Source: Ruminococcus callidus (GTDB lineage Bacteria; Bacillota; Clostridia; Oscillospirales; Ruminococcaceae). From it: DNA of 64,000 nucleotides. Shown one piece after another: positions 16,019 to 24,835 of the stretch. The notes under the pieces are model-generated. The model had not been told where the DNA came from and ran no database searches. It saw only the letters and a list, made by a program, of their open reading frames with translations. Position 1 is the stretch's first letter. The number at the start of each line of letters is the position of its first letter. A program made the position numbers and the translations under genes. The DNA lies in assembly GCF_020709055.1 (NCBI RefSeq), contig NZ_JAJFCK010000002.1:62001-126000 (forward strand). Reading direction: 5' to 3'.

Positions 16019-16537
16019 CTACCGGCGCTTCCGGTATTGCAGCTCCGCCGGATCAAACCCCGCCAGCGTCAGGCGGTAGGAGATCCAGACCGCTGCCAGC
16101 GGAATGAGATTCAGCACGGCGAGGATAATCACCTGCGGCCAGCGCAGCAGAGAGACCTGCACATCAATGCTCATGATATTGCAGAGCTGCCAGAACGCCG
16201 CATCCAGCAGCTTATACCACCGGAAAAAGGTGTCCGGCAGCACGCCGGCACGTGCCAGAATCAGAGCAATCCCCAGCAGCAGATACGGCAGCCCGATCAT
16301 GGCGCTGAAAAGCAGCCCCCGGCGTGCGGTATCCTCCCGTTTGCTCCGCTGATCCTCCCTGCCGCGCCGCACGGCAAAGTTCACGCACAGGAAGATCAGC
16401 ACGCCGATGGTGCAGATGGTGCTGACCGCCCGAACGGGCGTTCCGTGGAACACCGCCAGCGTCAGCGTCAGAAACAGACAGAGCGCCTCAGCAAACAGAT
16501 AGTAGCCCGCCGCTCTCGCAAAATTTTTCAATTCCAT
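16019..16537 (-). CDS. Four-helix integral membrane protein, unknown function
   Basis: 172 aa from ATG 16537, chosen for the AAAGAGG site just upstream. Four hydrophobic segments (YLFAEALCLFLTLTLAVF, TICTIGVLIFLCVNFAV, LLFSAMIGLPYLLLGIALIL, QVIILAVLNLIPLAAVWISY) separated by a basic cytoplasmic loop (RRGREDQRSKRED). No motif I recognise. It lies divergent from the 16657 gene and has its own terminator, so it is a single-gene unit. Confidence 0.7.
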   Translation of the reverse strand: MELKNFARAAGYYLFAEALCLFLTLTLAVFHGTPVRAVSTICTIGVLIFLCVNFAVRRGREDQRSKREDTARRGLLFSAMIGLPYLLLGIALILARAGVLPDTFFRWYKLLDAAFWQLCNIMSIDVQVSLLRWPQVIILAVLNLIPLAAVWISYRLTLAGFDPAELQYRKRR

Positions 16538-16656
16538 AAAATACCTCTTTCGGGGAAAACTAACAGCCATGCCGCCGCATATTCTGCACAGACAGCGGGA
16601 ATTCTAAGGAAGCAGACGCCAAGCGTCTGTTTCAAAAAGGAAGGAAGTGTCCGCAA

Positions 16657-17091
16657 ATGCTGGAGCCGCAGGAGCGAACCCTGCTCAACGGATTCTACAA
16701 AAACGCCTCCGTGGGCGCAGATGCCACCGTCAACATTCTGGACAAAGTCACCCATCCCGACCTGCGGGAGGAGCTTTGCACCCAGCTGGAGTACTACCGC
16801 AAGCAGAAGCAGGAGATCTGCCGGCAGATGCAGGAGGCATACGCCATGCCGCAGGAACAGGGCGCTATGGCAAAATTCTGTGCCAACGTCAGCCTGCAAA
16901 TGCGCTGTATGGGAAATCAGAGCAACAGCAACATCGCCAAACAGATGCTGGAGGGCACCAACATGGGCGTCATTCAGCTCACACAGCTCATGCACCGCTG
17001 TCCCGATGTGCCGGAAAAGCTCCGGCGGCAGGGCAGCGAAATTGTACGCCGGGAAGAGGCGTACATGGAGCGCCTGAAGCCCTATTTATAA
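16657..17091 (+). CDS. Predicted helical-bundle protein, unknown function
   Basis: 144 aa, soluble, almost entirely alpha-helical by composition: repeated QLEYYRKQKQEICRQMQEAY and LKPYL segments, rich in Met, Gln and Cys. The pattern recalls ferritin-like/DUF2383 four-helix bundles, but the EXXH iron ligands are not visible, so I leave the function open. AAGGAAG precedes the start. The 61-aa gene follows after 12 bp with its own strong ribosome site, so the two form an operon ending at 17376. Confidence 0.65.
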   Translation: MLEPQERTLLNGFYKNASVGADATVNILDKVTHPDLREELCTQLEYYRKQKQEICRQMQEAYAMPQEQGAMAKFCANVSLQMRCMGNQSNSNIAKQMLEGTNMGVIQLTQLMHRCPDVPEKLRRQGSEIVRREEAYMERLKPYL

Positions 17092-17103
17092 GGAGGGGAT
17101 TCC

Positions 17104-17289
17104 ATGAAACAGGAGAAAAAGCCGTCCGCCGGCAGACACACCGGCACAGAGGCAGAGATGAAGATCTACACCCCCCACACCGCCGAACAGAAAGCCGGCG
17201 CACCGTCCGCTGTGATTTCCGATCAGGCACCGGTGCGAATCTACCAGCGTCCGTTTAAGCCGAACCAGCCCACCTCACCGCTGGGTTAA
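17104..17289 (+). CDS. Small hypothetical protein (61 aa)
   Basis: Starts 7 bp after AAGGAGGGG. Sequence is polar and proline-rich with MKIYTPHTAEQKA and PVRIYQRPFKPNQPTS; no membrane segment. Probably disordered and perhaps a partner of the helical protein encoded immediately upstream. No family recognised. Confidence 0.6.
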   Translation: MKQEKKPSAGRHTGTEAEMKIYTPHTAEQKAGAPSAVISDQAPVRIYQRPFKPNQPTSPLG

Positions 17290-17325
17290 CTGAACCATCT
17301 TTTGCATCTGTCTTTTCATCAAAAC

Positions 17326-17376
17326 AGCGGCTGCTTTGTCCCGACCAAGGGGCAGAAGCAGCCGCCAGTTTTTTTC
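17326..17376 (+). terminator. Terminator of the 16657-17289 operon
   Basis: GCGGCTGCTTTGTCCC and GGGGCAGAAGCAGCCGC pair closely, followed by T7. Confidence 0.85.
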
Positions 17377-17424
17377 AGCGCCCGTCTTTCCGAGCCATAT
17401 GCCTCTGCTCGAAAAGGCAGCCGC

Positions 17425-17853
17425 TCAATGCTTCTCTTGCGTTCCGGCACAATCTGCGCACACCCCGTAGAGAACCGTCTTGGTGTGATCCACGGTGAAT
17501 CCGTGGTGTTCCAGCAGATGCTGGTTCAGCTGATCCAGATACGTACAGCTCACGTGGAACAATTTGCCGCAGCAGGTGCACTTCAGGTGAAAATGCTCAT
17601 GGCACGCCTCCGCCTGTTCCGGCAAAAACTGATAGCACGCCCCGCATTTCTCATCCAGCACGTACTTCCGCACGGCGCCATCCTCCACCAGCTGCTCCAG
17701 ATGGCGATAGACGGTAGCAGTTCCCACCGGTGTGCCGCTATCCTGCAAGTGGCGGACGATCTCACCCACGGTGGTGTGGCGTGTCCCGCAGCTGCGCAGA
17801 TATTCCAGAATATATTCCCGCTGTTTGGTTTTATAACCCGCTGTTCGTCCCAT
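17425..17853 (-). CDS. Fur family transcriptional repressor (Zur/PerR-like)
   Basis: 142 aa. N-terminal winged helix with TKQREYILEYL and GTATVYRHLEQLVEDG (recognition helix), then the metal-binding half with HEHFHLKCTCCGKLFHV and the second Cys pair YGVCADC. The CXXC pairs bind structural zinc and His/Glu ligands hold the regulatory metal. It may sense zinc, iron or peroxide; the sequence alone does not decide. It lies 18 bp downstream of the cyclophilin gene on the same strand and is likely co-transcribed with it. Confidence 0.9.
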   Translation of the reverse strand: MGRTAGYKTKQREYILEYLRSCGTRHTTVGEIVRHLQDSGTPVGTATVYRHLEQLVEDGAVRKYVLDEKCGACYQFLPEQAEACHEHFHLKCTCCGKLFHVSCTYLDQLNQHLLEHHGFTVDHTKTVLYGVCADCAGTQEKH

Positions 17854-17871
17854 GTGACCTCATTCCAATGC

Positions 17872-18342
17872 TTATACCAGAGTTACCTTTTTCATGATCT
17901 GCGGCTTCAGTGGCTTGTCGCTGTAGTCGGTCTCTGTGCTGGCGATCTCGTCTACCACTTCCATGCCGGAAACGACCTTGCCGAATGCGGCATACTGACC
18001 GTCCAGATGGGGCGCATCCTCATGCATGATAAAGAACTGAGAGCCGGCAGAGTTGGGATCCATCGCACGAGCCATGGACAGCACGCCGCGGGTGTGCTTG
18101 AGGTCGTTCTTTACGCCGTTGGCAGCAAATTCGCCCTTGATGTGCCAGCCCGGGCCGCCGGTGCCGTTGCCCTTGGGACAGCCGCCCTGAATCATGAAGC
18201 CGGGGATGACACGGTGGAACGTCAGGCCGTCATAAAAGCCCTGCTTCACCAGCTTTTCGAAGTTCTCGCAGGAGATCGGGGCGATCTCCGGATACAGCTC
18301 GATCTCGATCTTCTTTCCGTTTTCCATTTCGATAACTACCAT
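17872..18342 (-). CDS. Peptidyl-prolyl cis-trans isomerase, cyclophilin type
   Basis: 156 aa, no signal peptide, so cytoplasmic. Core motifs: FEKLVKQGFYDGLTFHRVIPGFMIQGG (catalytic Arg in FHRV, about residue 44), GVLSMARAMDPNSAGSQFFI and LDGQYAAFGKVVSGMEVVD. It speeds isomerisation of X-Pro bonds during folding. AGGAGATAATC precedes the start; promoter at 18390-18418. The Fur-family gene follows on the same strand. Confidence 0.95.
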   Translation of the reverse strand: MVVIEMENGKKIEIELYPEIAPISCENFEKLVKQGFYDGLTFHRVIPGFMIQGGCPKGNGTGGPGWHIKGEFAANGVKNDLKHTRGVLSMARAMDPNSAGSQFFIMHEDAPHLDGQYAAFGKVVSGMEVVDEIASTETDYSDKPLKPQIMKKVTLV

Positions 18343-18871
18343 TTTGATTATCTCCTATCTGTGGGGCAGATGCCCGCATTCTTTTCTCCATTGTACCACA
18401 TTTGGCGCAGAAATGCAAGGGCGGATTTCAGACGAAAAATCTTTGAGCTTTATAAATATGCGGTATCACAAAAATTTTCGTGGAGAAACCAAAATAATCG
18501 GGATTTGTTTGACTCGTCAGGCTGCTCCAGCTGAGCGCAGCTGGCGAGGTGTTCTTAGAGGGCACGTGCCCTCTAAGTCGCTGTCCGCAGACAGCGAAAC
18601 TCCCTGCGCCATGCTTCCGGCGCGCGGAGAAGGTGGGTGAGAAAAGCGCCAGCTTTTCGAGGGCGGAGCAAACAAGACCGTTCCGCCCTGTGTCCCGTTT
18701 GCTGTTTCTTGATTTTCAAAATATTCCGCCGAAACATTTTCGCCACCCGTGCACAAAAAATTCCGAATCATTCACATTCTAATATAGAAAAAACGCAAAT
18801 TTTGTGGTATGATGGAGAAAATCAGACTGGCTTTTTGCACCCCAAAAGCCTTGGAGAGGAGATTTTTGATT
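18343..18871. other. Intergenic region with palindromes, possible non-coding RNA
   Basis: No convincing gene in about 530 bp. It holds the cyclophilin promoter, then a 22-bp perfect palindrome at 18555-18576 (centre CACGTG, ends TTAGAG/CTCTAA), directly followed by the hairpin CGCTGTC-CGCA-GACAGCG (18579-18596), and further inverted repeats around CAGCTGAGCGCAGCTG (18528-18543). An 84-codon minus-strand frame crosses it but looks like translated structured DNA. A T-poor, GC-rich block here contrasts with AT-rich flanks. Confidence 0.5.
18390..18418 (-). promoter_or_regulatory. Promoter of the cyclophilin/Fur-family operon
   Basis: Minus strand TTGCAT (18418-18413), 17 bp, TACAAT (18395-18390). 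Confidence 0.65.
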
Positions 18872-19486
18872 ATGCAAAATTATGTCATTACCATTACCCG
18901 CCAGTTCGGAAGCGGCGGAAGAGATATCGCCCTTGCTGTGGCAAAAGAGCTGGGTATTCCCATGTACGACCGCAGCAATATCGAAAAAGAGGCACAGGCT
19001 ATGGACGAGAGCCTGTGTTCCCTGGTGCAGCTCACCGAAAAGGGCATCACCGGCTACTACCAGATGGCATATCCGCTGGGCGTGGGCAGCAGCCTGAAAC
19101 AGGACCGCATGTTCGAAGTGCAGAGCCAGCTGGTCATGCAGCACGCCGAACAGGAGAACTGCGTCATTCTGGGACGCTGCGCCGACTACCTGCTGCGGGA
19201 GCGGGACAACGTCATCCGCTGCTACATCTTTGCCCCCTATCAGGCACGCATCGTCCGCAGCATCCACACGCTGGGCTGCACCGCTGCGGAACCCCAGCGC
19301 ATCATCGAAGAGGTGGACAAGGCACGGGCGGAGTACTACCGCACCCACACCGGCTGCGAAGTCAACAACACCCGCTATCGGGACATCTTCCTCAACAGCA
19401 ACCTGCTGGGCATCGAGGGTTCTGCAAAGCTGCTGGTAGAGGCAGCCCGACACAAGTTCCACCTCCCCGAAACAACAGAGAAATAA
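18872..19486 (+). CDS. Cytidylate kinase-like family protein
   Basis: 204 aa from ATG 18872, preceded by GGAGAGGAG; the upstream in-frame ATG at 18809 lies in promoter-like sequence. It starts MQNYVITITRQFGSGGRDIA, the P-loop-like glycine motif of the family; GSGGR replaces the GXXXXGKS of true Cmk. Later VILGRCADYLLR and the lid region HTGCEVNNTRYRDIFLNS. These proteins accompany, but do not replace, Cmk in many Clostridia; phosphoryl transfer to a nucleoside monophosphate is inferred. Its stop TAA is the target triplet of the short element at 19487. Confidence 0.88.
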   Translation: MQNYVITITRQFGSGGRDIALAVAKELGIPMYDRSNIEKEAQAMDESLCSLVQLTEKGITGYYQMAYPLGVGSSLKQDRMFEVQSQLVMQHAEQENCVILGRCADYLLRERDNVIRCYIFAPYQARIVRSIHTLGCTAAEPQRIIEEVDKARAEYYRTHTGCEVNNTRYRDIFLNSNLLGIEGSAKLLVEAARHKFHLPETTEK

Positions 19487-19533
19487 GAACCTGTCTTCAC
19501 AAGCGTATACATGTGTCTTGTGAAGACAGGTTC
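19487..19533 (+). mobile_element. Short palindromic element, 47 bp (copy s1)
   Basis: Perfect terminal repeats GAACCTGTCTTCACAAG of 17 bp separated by 13 bp, flanked by TAA (19484-19486, the stop codon of the upstream gene, and 19534-19536). It has the type-B ends without the 110-bp core. Confidence 0.85.
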
Positions 19534-19591
19534 TAAAATCCGCCTGCACATTTTCCCGTGTGCCGCATATGCTGGCACTGAGGTGATTTGT

Positions 19592-20110
19592 GTGAAAAAG
19601 CAACGCATTTGCAGTACATGGCTTGGGCTGCTCTGGGTGATTTTTGTGGGCACGCTGCTCCACTTCGTTTACGGCTGGACGGGAGAAAACCGTGTTGTGG
19701 GACTCTATGCCCCCGTCAGCGAGAGCAGCTGGGAACACCTGAAGCTCCTGTTTACGCCCTTTCTCATCTACACCATCGCCGAATACTTCTGGCTCGGCAA
19801 ACAATATCGTGGCTATCTGCTGGTTCGTGCCGAGGGCGTGTGGCTGGGGATGCTGACGATTCTGTCCTCGTTCTACACCTACCAGGGGATTCTGGGATTC
19901 CACTGCCTGCCGCTGGACATTCTCACATTTTTGGCAGGTGCCGGTGTTTGTGCACGGTTCTGCCACCGCCGGCTGGAACGGGCACAGGGCAGCAACTGGC
20001 TGGGGCTGGCAATTCTTGCGGCGACACTGCTGGCGTTCGGCGTATTCTCCGAAGCTCCGCCGCAGTTCGGGATGTTTCTCCCGCCGGATGCCGTGGCACT
20101 CATTCAATGA
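19592..20110 (+). CDS. DUF6512-like integral membrane protein
   Basis: 172 aa from GTG 19592, which has AGGTGA 5 bp before it; reading from the upstream ATG at 19511 would begin inside the mobile element. Five hydrophobic helices, with GLYAPVSESSWEHLKLLFTPFL after the first, a feature of small membrane proteins of Clostridia annotated DUF6512. Function unknown. It lies downstream of the cytidylate-kinase-like gene, separated by the short element, and upstream of ftsH. Confidence 0.75.
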   Translation: MKKQRICSTWLGLLWVIFVGTLLHFVYGWTGENRVVGLYAPVSESSWEHLKLLFTPFLIYTIAEYFWLGKQYRGYLLVRAEGVWLGMLTILSSFYTYQGILGFHCLPLDILTFLAGAGVCARFCHRRLERAQGSNWLGLAILAATLLAFGVFSEAPPQFGMFLPPDAVALIQ

Positions 20111-20139
20111 CGCTATCACCAAAATTTCACCCGCTTCGC

Positions 20140-20168
20140 TTGCAGCTGACAAAATTTTATGCTATGAT
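20140..20168 (+). promoter_or_regulatory. Promoter of ftsH
   Basis: TTGCAG (20140-20145), 17 bp, TATGAT (20163-20168), 32 bp before the start codon. Confidence 0.6.
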
Positions 20169-20200
20169 AATTTTAACGTAAAAATAAAAGGAGGCATCCT

Positions 20201-22051
20201 ATGGAAGAACAAAAGAAGCCACGGAAACCAGTCATCTCCTATTGGATCATCGCACTGTGTATTTTCCTGCTGCTACAGGCATTCGTATTTCCAAACCTGT
20301 TCAACGGACGTGTCAAGGAAGTAGGATACGACACCTTCATCAGCATGACGGAAAACAAGGAGATCGGTTCGGTTCAGATCGAATCCAGCCAGATCACCTT
20401 CACCGACAAGGATGAGAAACAGGTCTACCGCACCGGCGTGCTGAACGATCCGGATCTCATCTCCCGTCTGTACGACTCCGGCGCAAAATTCGAGGCAGAG
20501 ATCGACAACGGCACCAGTCCTCTGGTGTATATCCTCATCAGCTACATTCTCCCCATTGCCCTCATGGTGCTGGTATTCTACTTCTTCAACAAGAAGATGG
20601 CGCAGCGCATGGGCGGTGACGGCGGTTCGATGATGTTCGGCATGGGCAAGAGCAATGCCAAGGTCTACGTCAAGTCCACCACCGGCATCAAGTTTCAGGA
20701 TGTCGCCGGCGAAGAGGAGGCAAAGGAGCTGCTGGCGGAGATCGTGGACTATCTCCACAAGCCGGAGCGTTATAAAGAAATCGGCGCATCCATGCCAAAG
20801 GGTGCGCTGCTGGTAGGTCCTCCCGGTACCGGTAAGACCCTGCTGGCGAAGGCAGTCGCCGGCGAGGCAAACGTGCCGTTCTTCTCCATCTCCGGTTCGG
20901 AGTTCGTAGAAATGTTCGTGGGTATGGGCGCTGCCAAGGTGCGTGACCTCTTCAAGCAGGCAAACGAAAAAGCGCCGTGTATCGTCTTTATCGACGAGAT
21001 CGACGCCATTGGTAAAAAGCGTGACGGCGGACAGTTCGGCGGCGGCAACGACGAGCGGGAACAGACCCTGAACCAGCTGCTGACCGAGATGGACGGCTTC
21101 GACGGCTCCAAGGGCGTTGTCATTCTGGCAGCGACCAACCGTCCGGAAGCCCTCGACCCTGCGCTGCTCCGTCCGGGACGGTTCGACCGCCGTATTCCTG
21201 TTGAGCTGCCAGACCTGCAGGGACGTATCGACATTCTGAAGGTACATGCCAAGAAGATCAAGCTGGCTGGCAACGTGGATTTCGCTGCCATTGCCCGCAC
21301 CGCTGCCGGCGCTTCCGGCGCAGAGCTTGCCAATATCATCAACGAAGCTGCCCTGCGTGCCGTTCGGCTGGGGCGTTCCTGCGCAACACAGGAAGACTTG
21401 ATGGAGAGCGTGGAAGTGGTCATCGCCGGCTATCAGAAAAAGAACCGTGTGCTCTCCAACAAGGAAAAGCTCACGGTCTCCTACCACGAAGTGGGACACG
21501 CACTGGTGGCTGCGCTCCAGACCCAGTCCGCACCGGTGCAGAAGATCACCATCATTCCCCGCACCTCCGGCGCATTGGGCTACACCATGCAGGTGGAGGA
21601 GGGCGAACACTTCCTCATGACCAAAACCGAAATGGAAAACAAGATTGCGACCCTCACCGGCGGCAGAGCTGCCGAGGCGCTGATCTTCAAGGAGATCACC
21701 ACCGGCGCATCCAACGACATCGAACAGGCGACGAAACTGGCACACGCCATGGTCAGCCGCTTCGGAATGTGCGATGAGTTCGGCATGGTGACCATGGAGG
21801 CAACCCAGAATCAGTATCTGGGCGGCGATGCCAGCCTGAGCTGCTCCATGGAGACCCAGACCCGCATCGACCAGAAGATTTCCGAGATCATTCAGGAACA
21901 GTACAACCGTGCGACGGCACTGCTTCAGGCAAACACCCCGAAGCTGCACGAGATCGCCAAGTACCTCTACGAGCACGAGACGATCACCGGCGAGGAGTTC
22001 ATGCAGATTCTCAACCGTCCGCAAATCACGGCACAGCCCGCTGCACAATAA
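20201..22051 (+). CDS. ftsH: ATP-dependent zinc metalloprotease FtsH
   Basis: 616 aa. Two N-terminal transmembrane helices (about 12-30 and 108-128) flank an external domain. AAA+ module: Walker A GPPGTGKT (206-213), Walker [12 protein letters not shown], pore motif FVGMGA (the usual FVGVGA), second region of homology [19 protein letters not shown]. Protease: zinc motif HEVGH (429-433). Hexamers degrade membrane and regulatory proteins. AAAGGAGG precedes the start. It is a single gene with terminator at 22085. Confidence 0.97.
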   Translation: MEEQKKPRKPVISYWIIALCIFLLLQAFVFPNLFNGRVKEVGYDTFISMTENKEIGSVQIESSQITFTDKDEKQVYRTGVLNDPDLISRLYDSGAKFEAEIDNGTSPLVYILISYILPIALMVLVFYFFNKKMAQRMGGDGGSMMFGMGKSNAKVYVKSTTGIKFQDVAGEEEAKELLAEIVDYLHKPERYKEIGASMPKGALLVGPPGTGKTLLAKAVAGEANVPFFSISGSEFVEMFVGMGAAKVRDLFKQANEKAPCIVFIDEIDAIGKKRDGGQFGGGNDEREQTLNQLLTEMDGFDGSKGVVILAATNRPEALDPALLRPGRFDRRIPVELPDLQGRIDILKVHAKKIKLAGNVDFAAIARTAAGASGAELANIINEAALRAVRLGRSCATQEDLMESVEVVIAGYQKKNRVLSNKEKLTVSYHEVGHALVAALQTQSAPVQKITIIPRTSGALGYTMQVEEGEHFLMTKTEMENKIATLTGGRAAEALIFKEITTGASNDIEQATKLAHAMVSRFGMCDEFGMVTMEATQNQYLGGDASLSCSMETQTRIDQKISEIIQEQYNRATALLQANTPKLHEIAKYLYEHETITGEEFMQILNRPQITAQPAAQ

Positions 22052-22084
22052 GAGACTGTCCTCATATTTTCCGCATAAAACTTC

Positions 22085-22135
22085 AAAAACCTGTTTCCCT
22101 CCGGCACACTGCCGCAATGGGAAACAGGTTTTTTG
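22085..22135 (+). terminator. Terminator after ftsH
   Basis: AAAACCTGTTTCCC and GGGAAACAGGTTTT arms followed by T-run; probably serves the convergent lipoprotein gene as well. Confidence 0.8.
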
Positions 22136-22151
22136 CTGCTTGGAATAAAAG

Positions 22152-22739
22152 TTAGAGTGTCTCCGAGGACGACACGCACTCCGTTTCTGTGGGGGTTGCC
22201 ACCGGAACACCGCCCTCCTGAAAGTCCGTGAACGTCAGCACGGTGTCCATATTGTCCATCTCGAATCCGGCAAGTTCGCCGCCGGCGGAGAGCCGCAGCA
22301 GGTAGGGACTGCCCTCCAGCTCACCCTCCACGGACACATAGTCCCCGTCCTTTTCGCCGGAGATGTGCTCCTGTTTCGCCAGATCGTCCACCACGAGAAT
22401 CAGACTGCTCAGAATGGACTTGGCAGGCATCGCCGTCTGCGGCACAGAAAACGCCAGTCCCTGATACGATGCTGTCACCTCACCGCCGGAAAAGTCCAGC
22501 ACCACCCCAGCCAGCGTCGCCGGCTCTGCAAAGCTGACGCTCCACATGCCGTCGCCCATACGGGAGAGCGTGCCGGAAACGGTCTGCTCCTCCATGTTCA
22601 TGGTCATCTCCGTGGTAAAACTGCCGCTCAGCTTCTGCGCTGCGCCGGTCTCGCCGCCCACGGGACTGCTGCATCCGGAGAGCAGCACAGCTCCCGCCAG
22701 CAGGAATCCGCCCATTGCACCAATTCTTCGCTTCTGCAT
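22152..22739 (-). CDS. Lipoprotein of unknown function
   Basis: 195 aa from ATG 22739 (GGAGG 8 bp before; a second ATG lies 15 bp upstream). Signal peptide with lipobox LLSGC. The mature part has alternating beta strands (SFTTEMTMNMEEQTVSGTLS, MWSVSFAEP, LDFSGGEVTASYQGLAFSV), reminiscent of LolA/LppX-like lipid-binding sheets, but I cannot assign it. It follows nnrD by 42 bp on the same strand, probably one operon. Confidence 0.7.
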   Translation of the reverse strand: MQKRRIGAMGGFLLAGAVLLSGCSSPVGGETGAAQKLSGSFTTEMTMNMEEQTVSGTLSRMGDGMWSVSFAEPATLAGVVLDFSGGEVTASYQGLAFSVPQTAMPAKSILSSLILVVDDLAKQEHISGEKDGDYVSVEGELEGSPYLLRLSAGGELAGFEMDNMDTVLTFTDFQEGGVPVATPTETECVSSSETL

Positions 22740-22781
22740 AGAAAACGCCTCCATATTCTAGATACGAAGGGGACGTTTTTA

Positions 22782-23681
22782 TCAGCCGGTTCCGTGCTGA
22801 TCCCGAAACCGCTCCAGCCGCAGGAACACCGCCGGCAGACACGCCAGCAGATCCCGCGGCAGCATTGCCTGTTCGGAGAACTGCGCCGCTGCGGCATCGC
22901 CAGCCATCCCGTGAAGGTACACCCCGGCACACGCTGCCTCCCACGGCGAAAGTCCCTGTGCTGCCAGCGCTGCAATCATGCCAGCCAGCACATCGCCGCT
23001 TCCGCCACGGCTCATCCCCGGATTTCCCGTGGGATTCTGTGCCAGCCGGCTGCCCTGCGCCACCAGCGTTCCGGCACCTTTCAGCACCAGCGTCACAGAC
23101 GGATACCTCCGGGCAAACTGCGTGGCGCATGCCGTGCGGTTTCCCTGAATCTGCCCGATGCTCTGCCCCGTCAGACGAGCCATCTCACCGGGATGCGGTG
23201 TCAGGATCCAGTCTGTCCCCATTCGTCTGTTTATACTTATGCAGTCGCCAAGGCAGTTTAGACCATCAGCATCCAGCACCACCGGACACGCCGCCTGTTC
23301 CAGCACCCACGCCACCAGTGCACGGGTGTGTTCTGTTACCCCCAGCCCGCAGCCGAGGAGCACGGCATTGGCACGGGCAAGATGCGGTGCCAGCTTCGCC
23401 TGATTCTCCTGACACCGCAAAAAGCCGCCCCCGTCCGTCTGCATCGGGAGCCACATCGCCTCCGGCATTGCCGATGCAAGGCGTGCCGGATTCTCTGCGG
23501 CTGTGGCAACGGTCACCAGTCCCGCACCGCTGCGCAGGGCTGCCGTTGTGGAGAGCGCACAGGCGCCCGGCATATTGCCGCTGCCAGTGATACAGAGCAG
23601 CCGTCCGAAATTGCCCTTCTGCGCATCCCGCTTCCGCCGGGGAAGCATCGCGCAGACCTGTTCCCATGTCAATTGTTCCAT
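22782..23681 (-). CDS. nnrD: ADP/ATP-dependent NAD(P)H-hydrate dehydratase
   Basis: 299 aa. Ribokinase-like fold with GRLLCITGSGNMPGACAL near residue 26, LDADGLN near 137, TPHPGEMARLTG near 161, LKGAGTLVA and the nucleotide-binding NPGMSRGGSGDVLAGMI. It dehydrates damaged S-NADHX/NADPHX. The N-terminal epimerase domain (NnrE) found in fused homologues is absent, so epimerisation would need another protein. Promoter at 23711-23738. Confidence 0.93.
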   Translation of the reverse strand: MEQLTWEQVCAMLPRRKRDAQKGNFGRLLCITGSGNMPGACALSTTAALRSGAGLVTVATAAENPARLASAMPEAMWLPMQTDGGGFLRCQENQAKLAPHLARANAVLLGCGLGVTEHTRALVAWVLEQAACPVVLDADGLNCLGDCISINRRMGTDWILTPHPGEMARLTGQSIGQIQGNRTACATQFARRYPSVTLVLKGAGTLVAQGSRLAQNPTGNPGMSRGGSGDVLAGMIAALAAQGLSPWEAACAGVYLHGMAGDAAAAQFSEQAMLPRDLLACLPAVFLRLERFRDQHGTG

Positions 23682-23710
23682 CCGTCAGACCTCCCGATTC
23701 TGTTTGTTTT

Positions 23711-23738
23711 AGTATATCCATTGGCGGAAAGAATGCAA
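23711..23738 (-). promoter_or_regulatory. Promoter of the nnrD operon
   Basis: Minus strand TTGCAT (23738-23733), 16 bp, TATACT (23716-23711). Confidence 0.6.
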
Positions 23739-23863
23739 TGGAGCATCGGTGCTAGCCTCGGAAATCAATTTTCAGGGGAGCCTTACTTGTCAAACTTCAT
23801 ATTTTTGCACAATTTGAATCAGCATATTTTTGAAAATTAATTTCCGTGAGTGCTAACCAAAAC

Positions 23864-24334
23864 TTACAGGATATATTCCATGGTTCTCTCCTTGGTTTGC
23901 ATTCCCATTTTCTCATAAAATCCTTCTGCGGAAGTGTTTCCTGCCCACACATTCAGCGTCACTTCGTAGCACCCCATCCTTTTCGCCTCCTGTTTCACAT
24001 ATTCGAACAGGCGCTCGCCGATGTGCTTTCCTCTTGCGGCTTTGTCAACGCACAGATCGTCTATGAAAAGCGAGCGGAACGGCACCATATTGTTCGAAAA
24101 GGGCTGCTCCTGCAGCTGGCAGAACGCATACCCCACGCACACATCCTCCGCATTTACCGCAACATAGATGGGCTTCCGGCCGTCTTTCAGCAGCGCCTGC
24201 AATTCAGAATCCGTGTATTTGGTCGTGTTCGGAATAAAAATATCCGGTCTGATATCGGCGTGGATTTGAAGTACCTGCCCCAATAATTCGATGATTCTGG
24301 GGATGTCTTTTTCTTTTGCGCTTCTTATATTCAT
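23864..24334 (-). CDS. GNAT family N-acetyltransferase
   Basis: 156 aa, a single GNAT domain. Motif D region with FIDDLCVDKAARGKHIGERLFEYV (acetyl-CoA pyrophosphate loop RGKHIG, about residues 100-105) and the C-terminal NVWAGNTSAEGFYEKMGM that closes the fold. Substrate unknown; the class modifies small amines, peptides or antibiotics. The leader between its promoter (24636-24664) and the start codon contains the type-A element at 24393-24552. Confidence 0.9.
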   Translation of the reverse strand: MNIRSAKEKDIPRIIELLGQVLQIHADIRPDIFIPNTTKYTDSELQALLKDGRKPIYVAVNAEDVCVGYAFCQLQEQPFSNNMVPFRSLFIDDLCVDKAARGKHIGERLFEYVKQEAKRMGCYEVTLNVWAGNTSAEGFYEKMGMQTKERTMEYIL

Positions 24335-24392
24335 GCGATTCCCGCTCCAATTCTATTCAAATCATTTTTCAAACACTGCCATCGTTCCCTCA

Positions 24393-24552
24393 GAGCTTGT
24401 GTTCATAGGAAATATATGCGGATTTTCGAGCAAATTTTTTTGCAGACAAGGCAAAAATTTGCAGGCATACTTTCGTATGGCAAGAATTTTTAACGCAGTA
24501 TGCAACATAATTTGCCGAAAAGACGTAGATAGACGCCTATGAACACGAGCTC
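24393..24552 (+). mobile_element. Palindromic MITE-like element, type A, copy 3 (160 bp)
   Basis: Same ends and core as the 5263 copy, one base different near the centre (AACATAATTTG). Target repeat TCA at 24390-24392 and 24553-24555. It sits in the 5' leader of the GNAT gene. Confidence 0.85.
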
Positions 24553-24635
24553 TCAATCATTTTACGGACAAAAGCGGAAACCGAGGCGGTCATGTTTCAT
24601 TTTAAAGCCTCCATAAAAATGTGATTTATAATCGT

Positions 24636-24664
24636 ATTATACTACATTTAAAATTTAAAGTCAA
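24636..24664 (-). promoter_or_regulatory. Promoter reading towards the GNAT gene
   Basis: Minus strand TTGACT (24664-24659), 17 bp, TATAAT (24641-24636). A 12-codon reading frame with GGAGG ribosome site follows (ATG near 24593) before the inserted element; this may be a leader peptide or chance. Confidence 0.65.
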
Positions 24665-24771
24665 GAAACATCATAATTCTTTCTAAAATAACAATGGTCG
24701 AATCCAGTCCGCACTTTCCACAAGGATATCCCATATTTTTTGTGAAATACGCAGATTTTGCCGAAAACGCC

Positions 24772-24802
24772 TTGACTTAGAGCGCACTCTAAGGCGTATA
24801 AT
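24772..24802 (+). promoter_or_regulatory. MerR-type promoter with operator in a 19-bp spacer
   Basis: TTGACT (24772-24777) and TATAAT (24797-24802) are 19 bp apart, the stretched spacing that MerR activators correct by twisting DNA. The spacer holds the inverted repeat CTTAGAG-CGCA-CTCTAAG (24776-24793, overlapping the end of the -35 box). It drives the merR-CMD/cupin genes. Confidence 0.88.
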
Positions 24803-24835
24803 ATTTTCAAGAAATCCGGAAAAGGAGGGATGCAC

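Noticed and set aside
18517..18771. 84-codon minus-strand ORF in the palindrome-rich gap
   Set aside because: Crosses perfect palindromes, has no ribosome site and an unnatural composition.
22040..22140. Possible further short element near AATAAGAGACTGTCC after ftsH
   Set aside because: Only one end-like sequence is present, without an inverted partner or target repeat; the hairpin there is an ordinary terminator.
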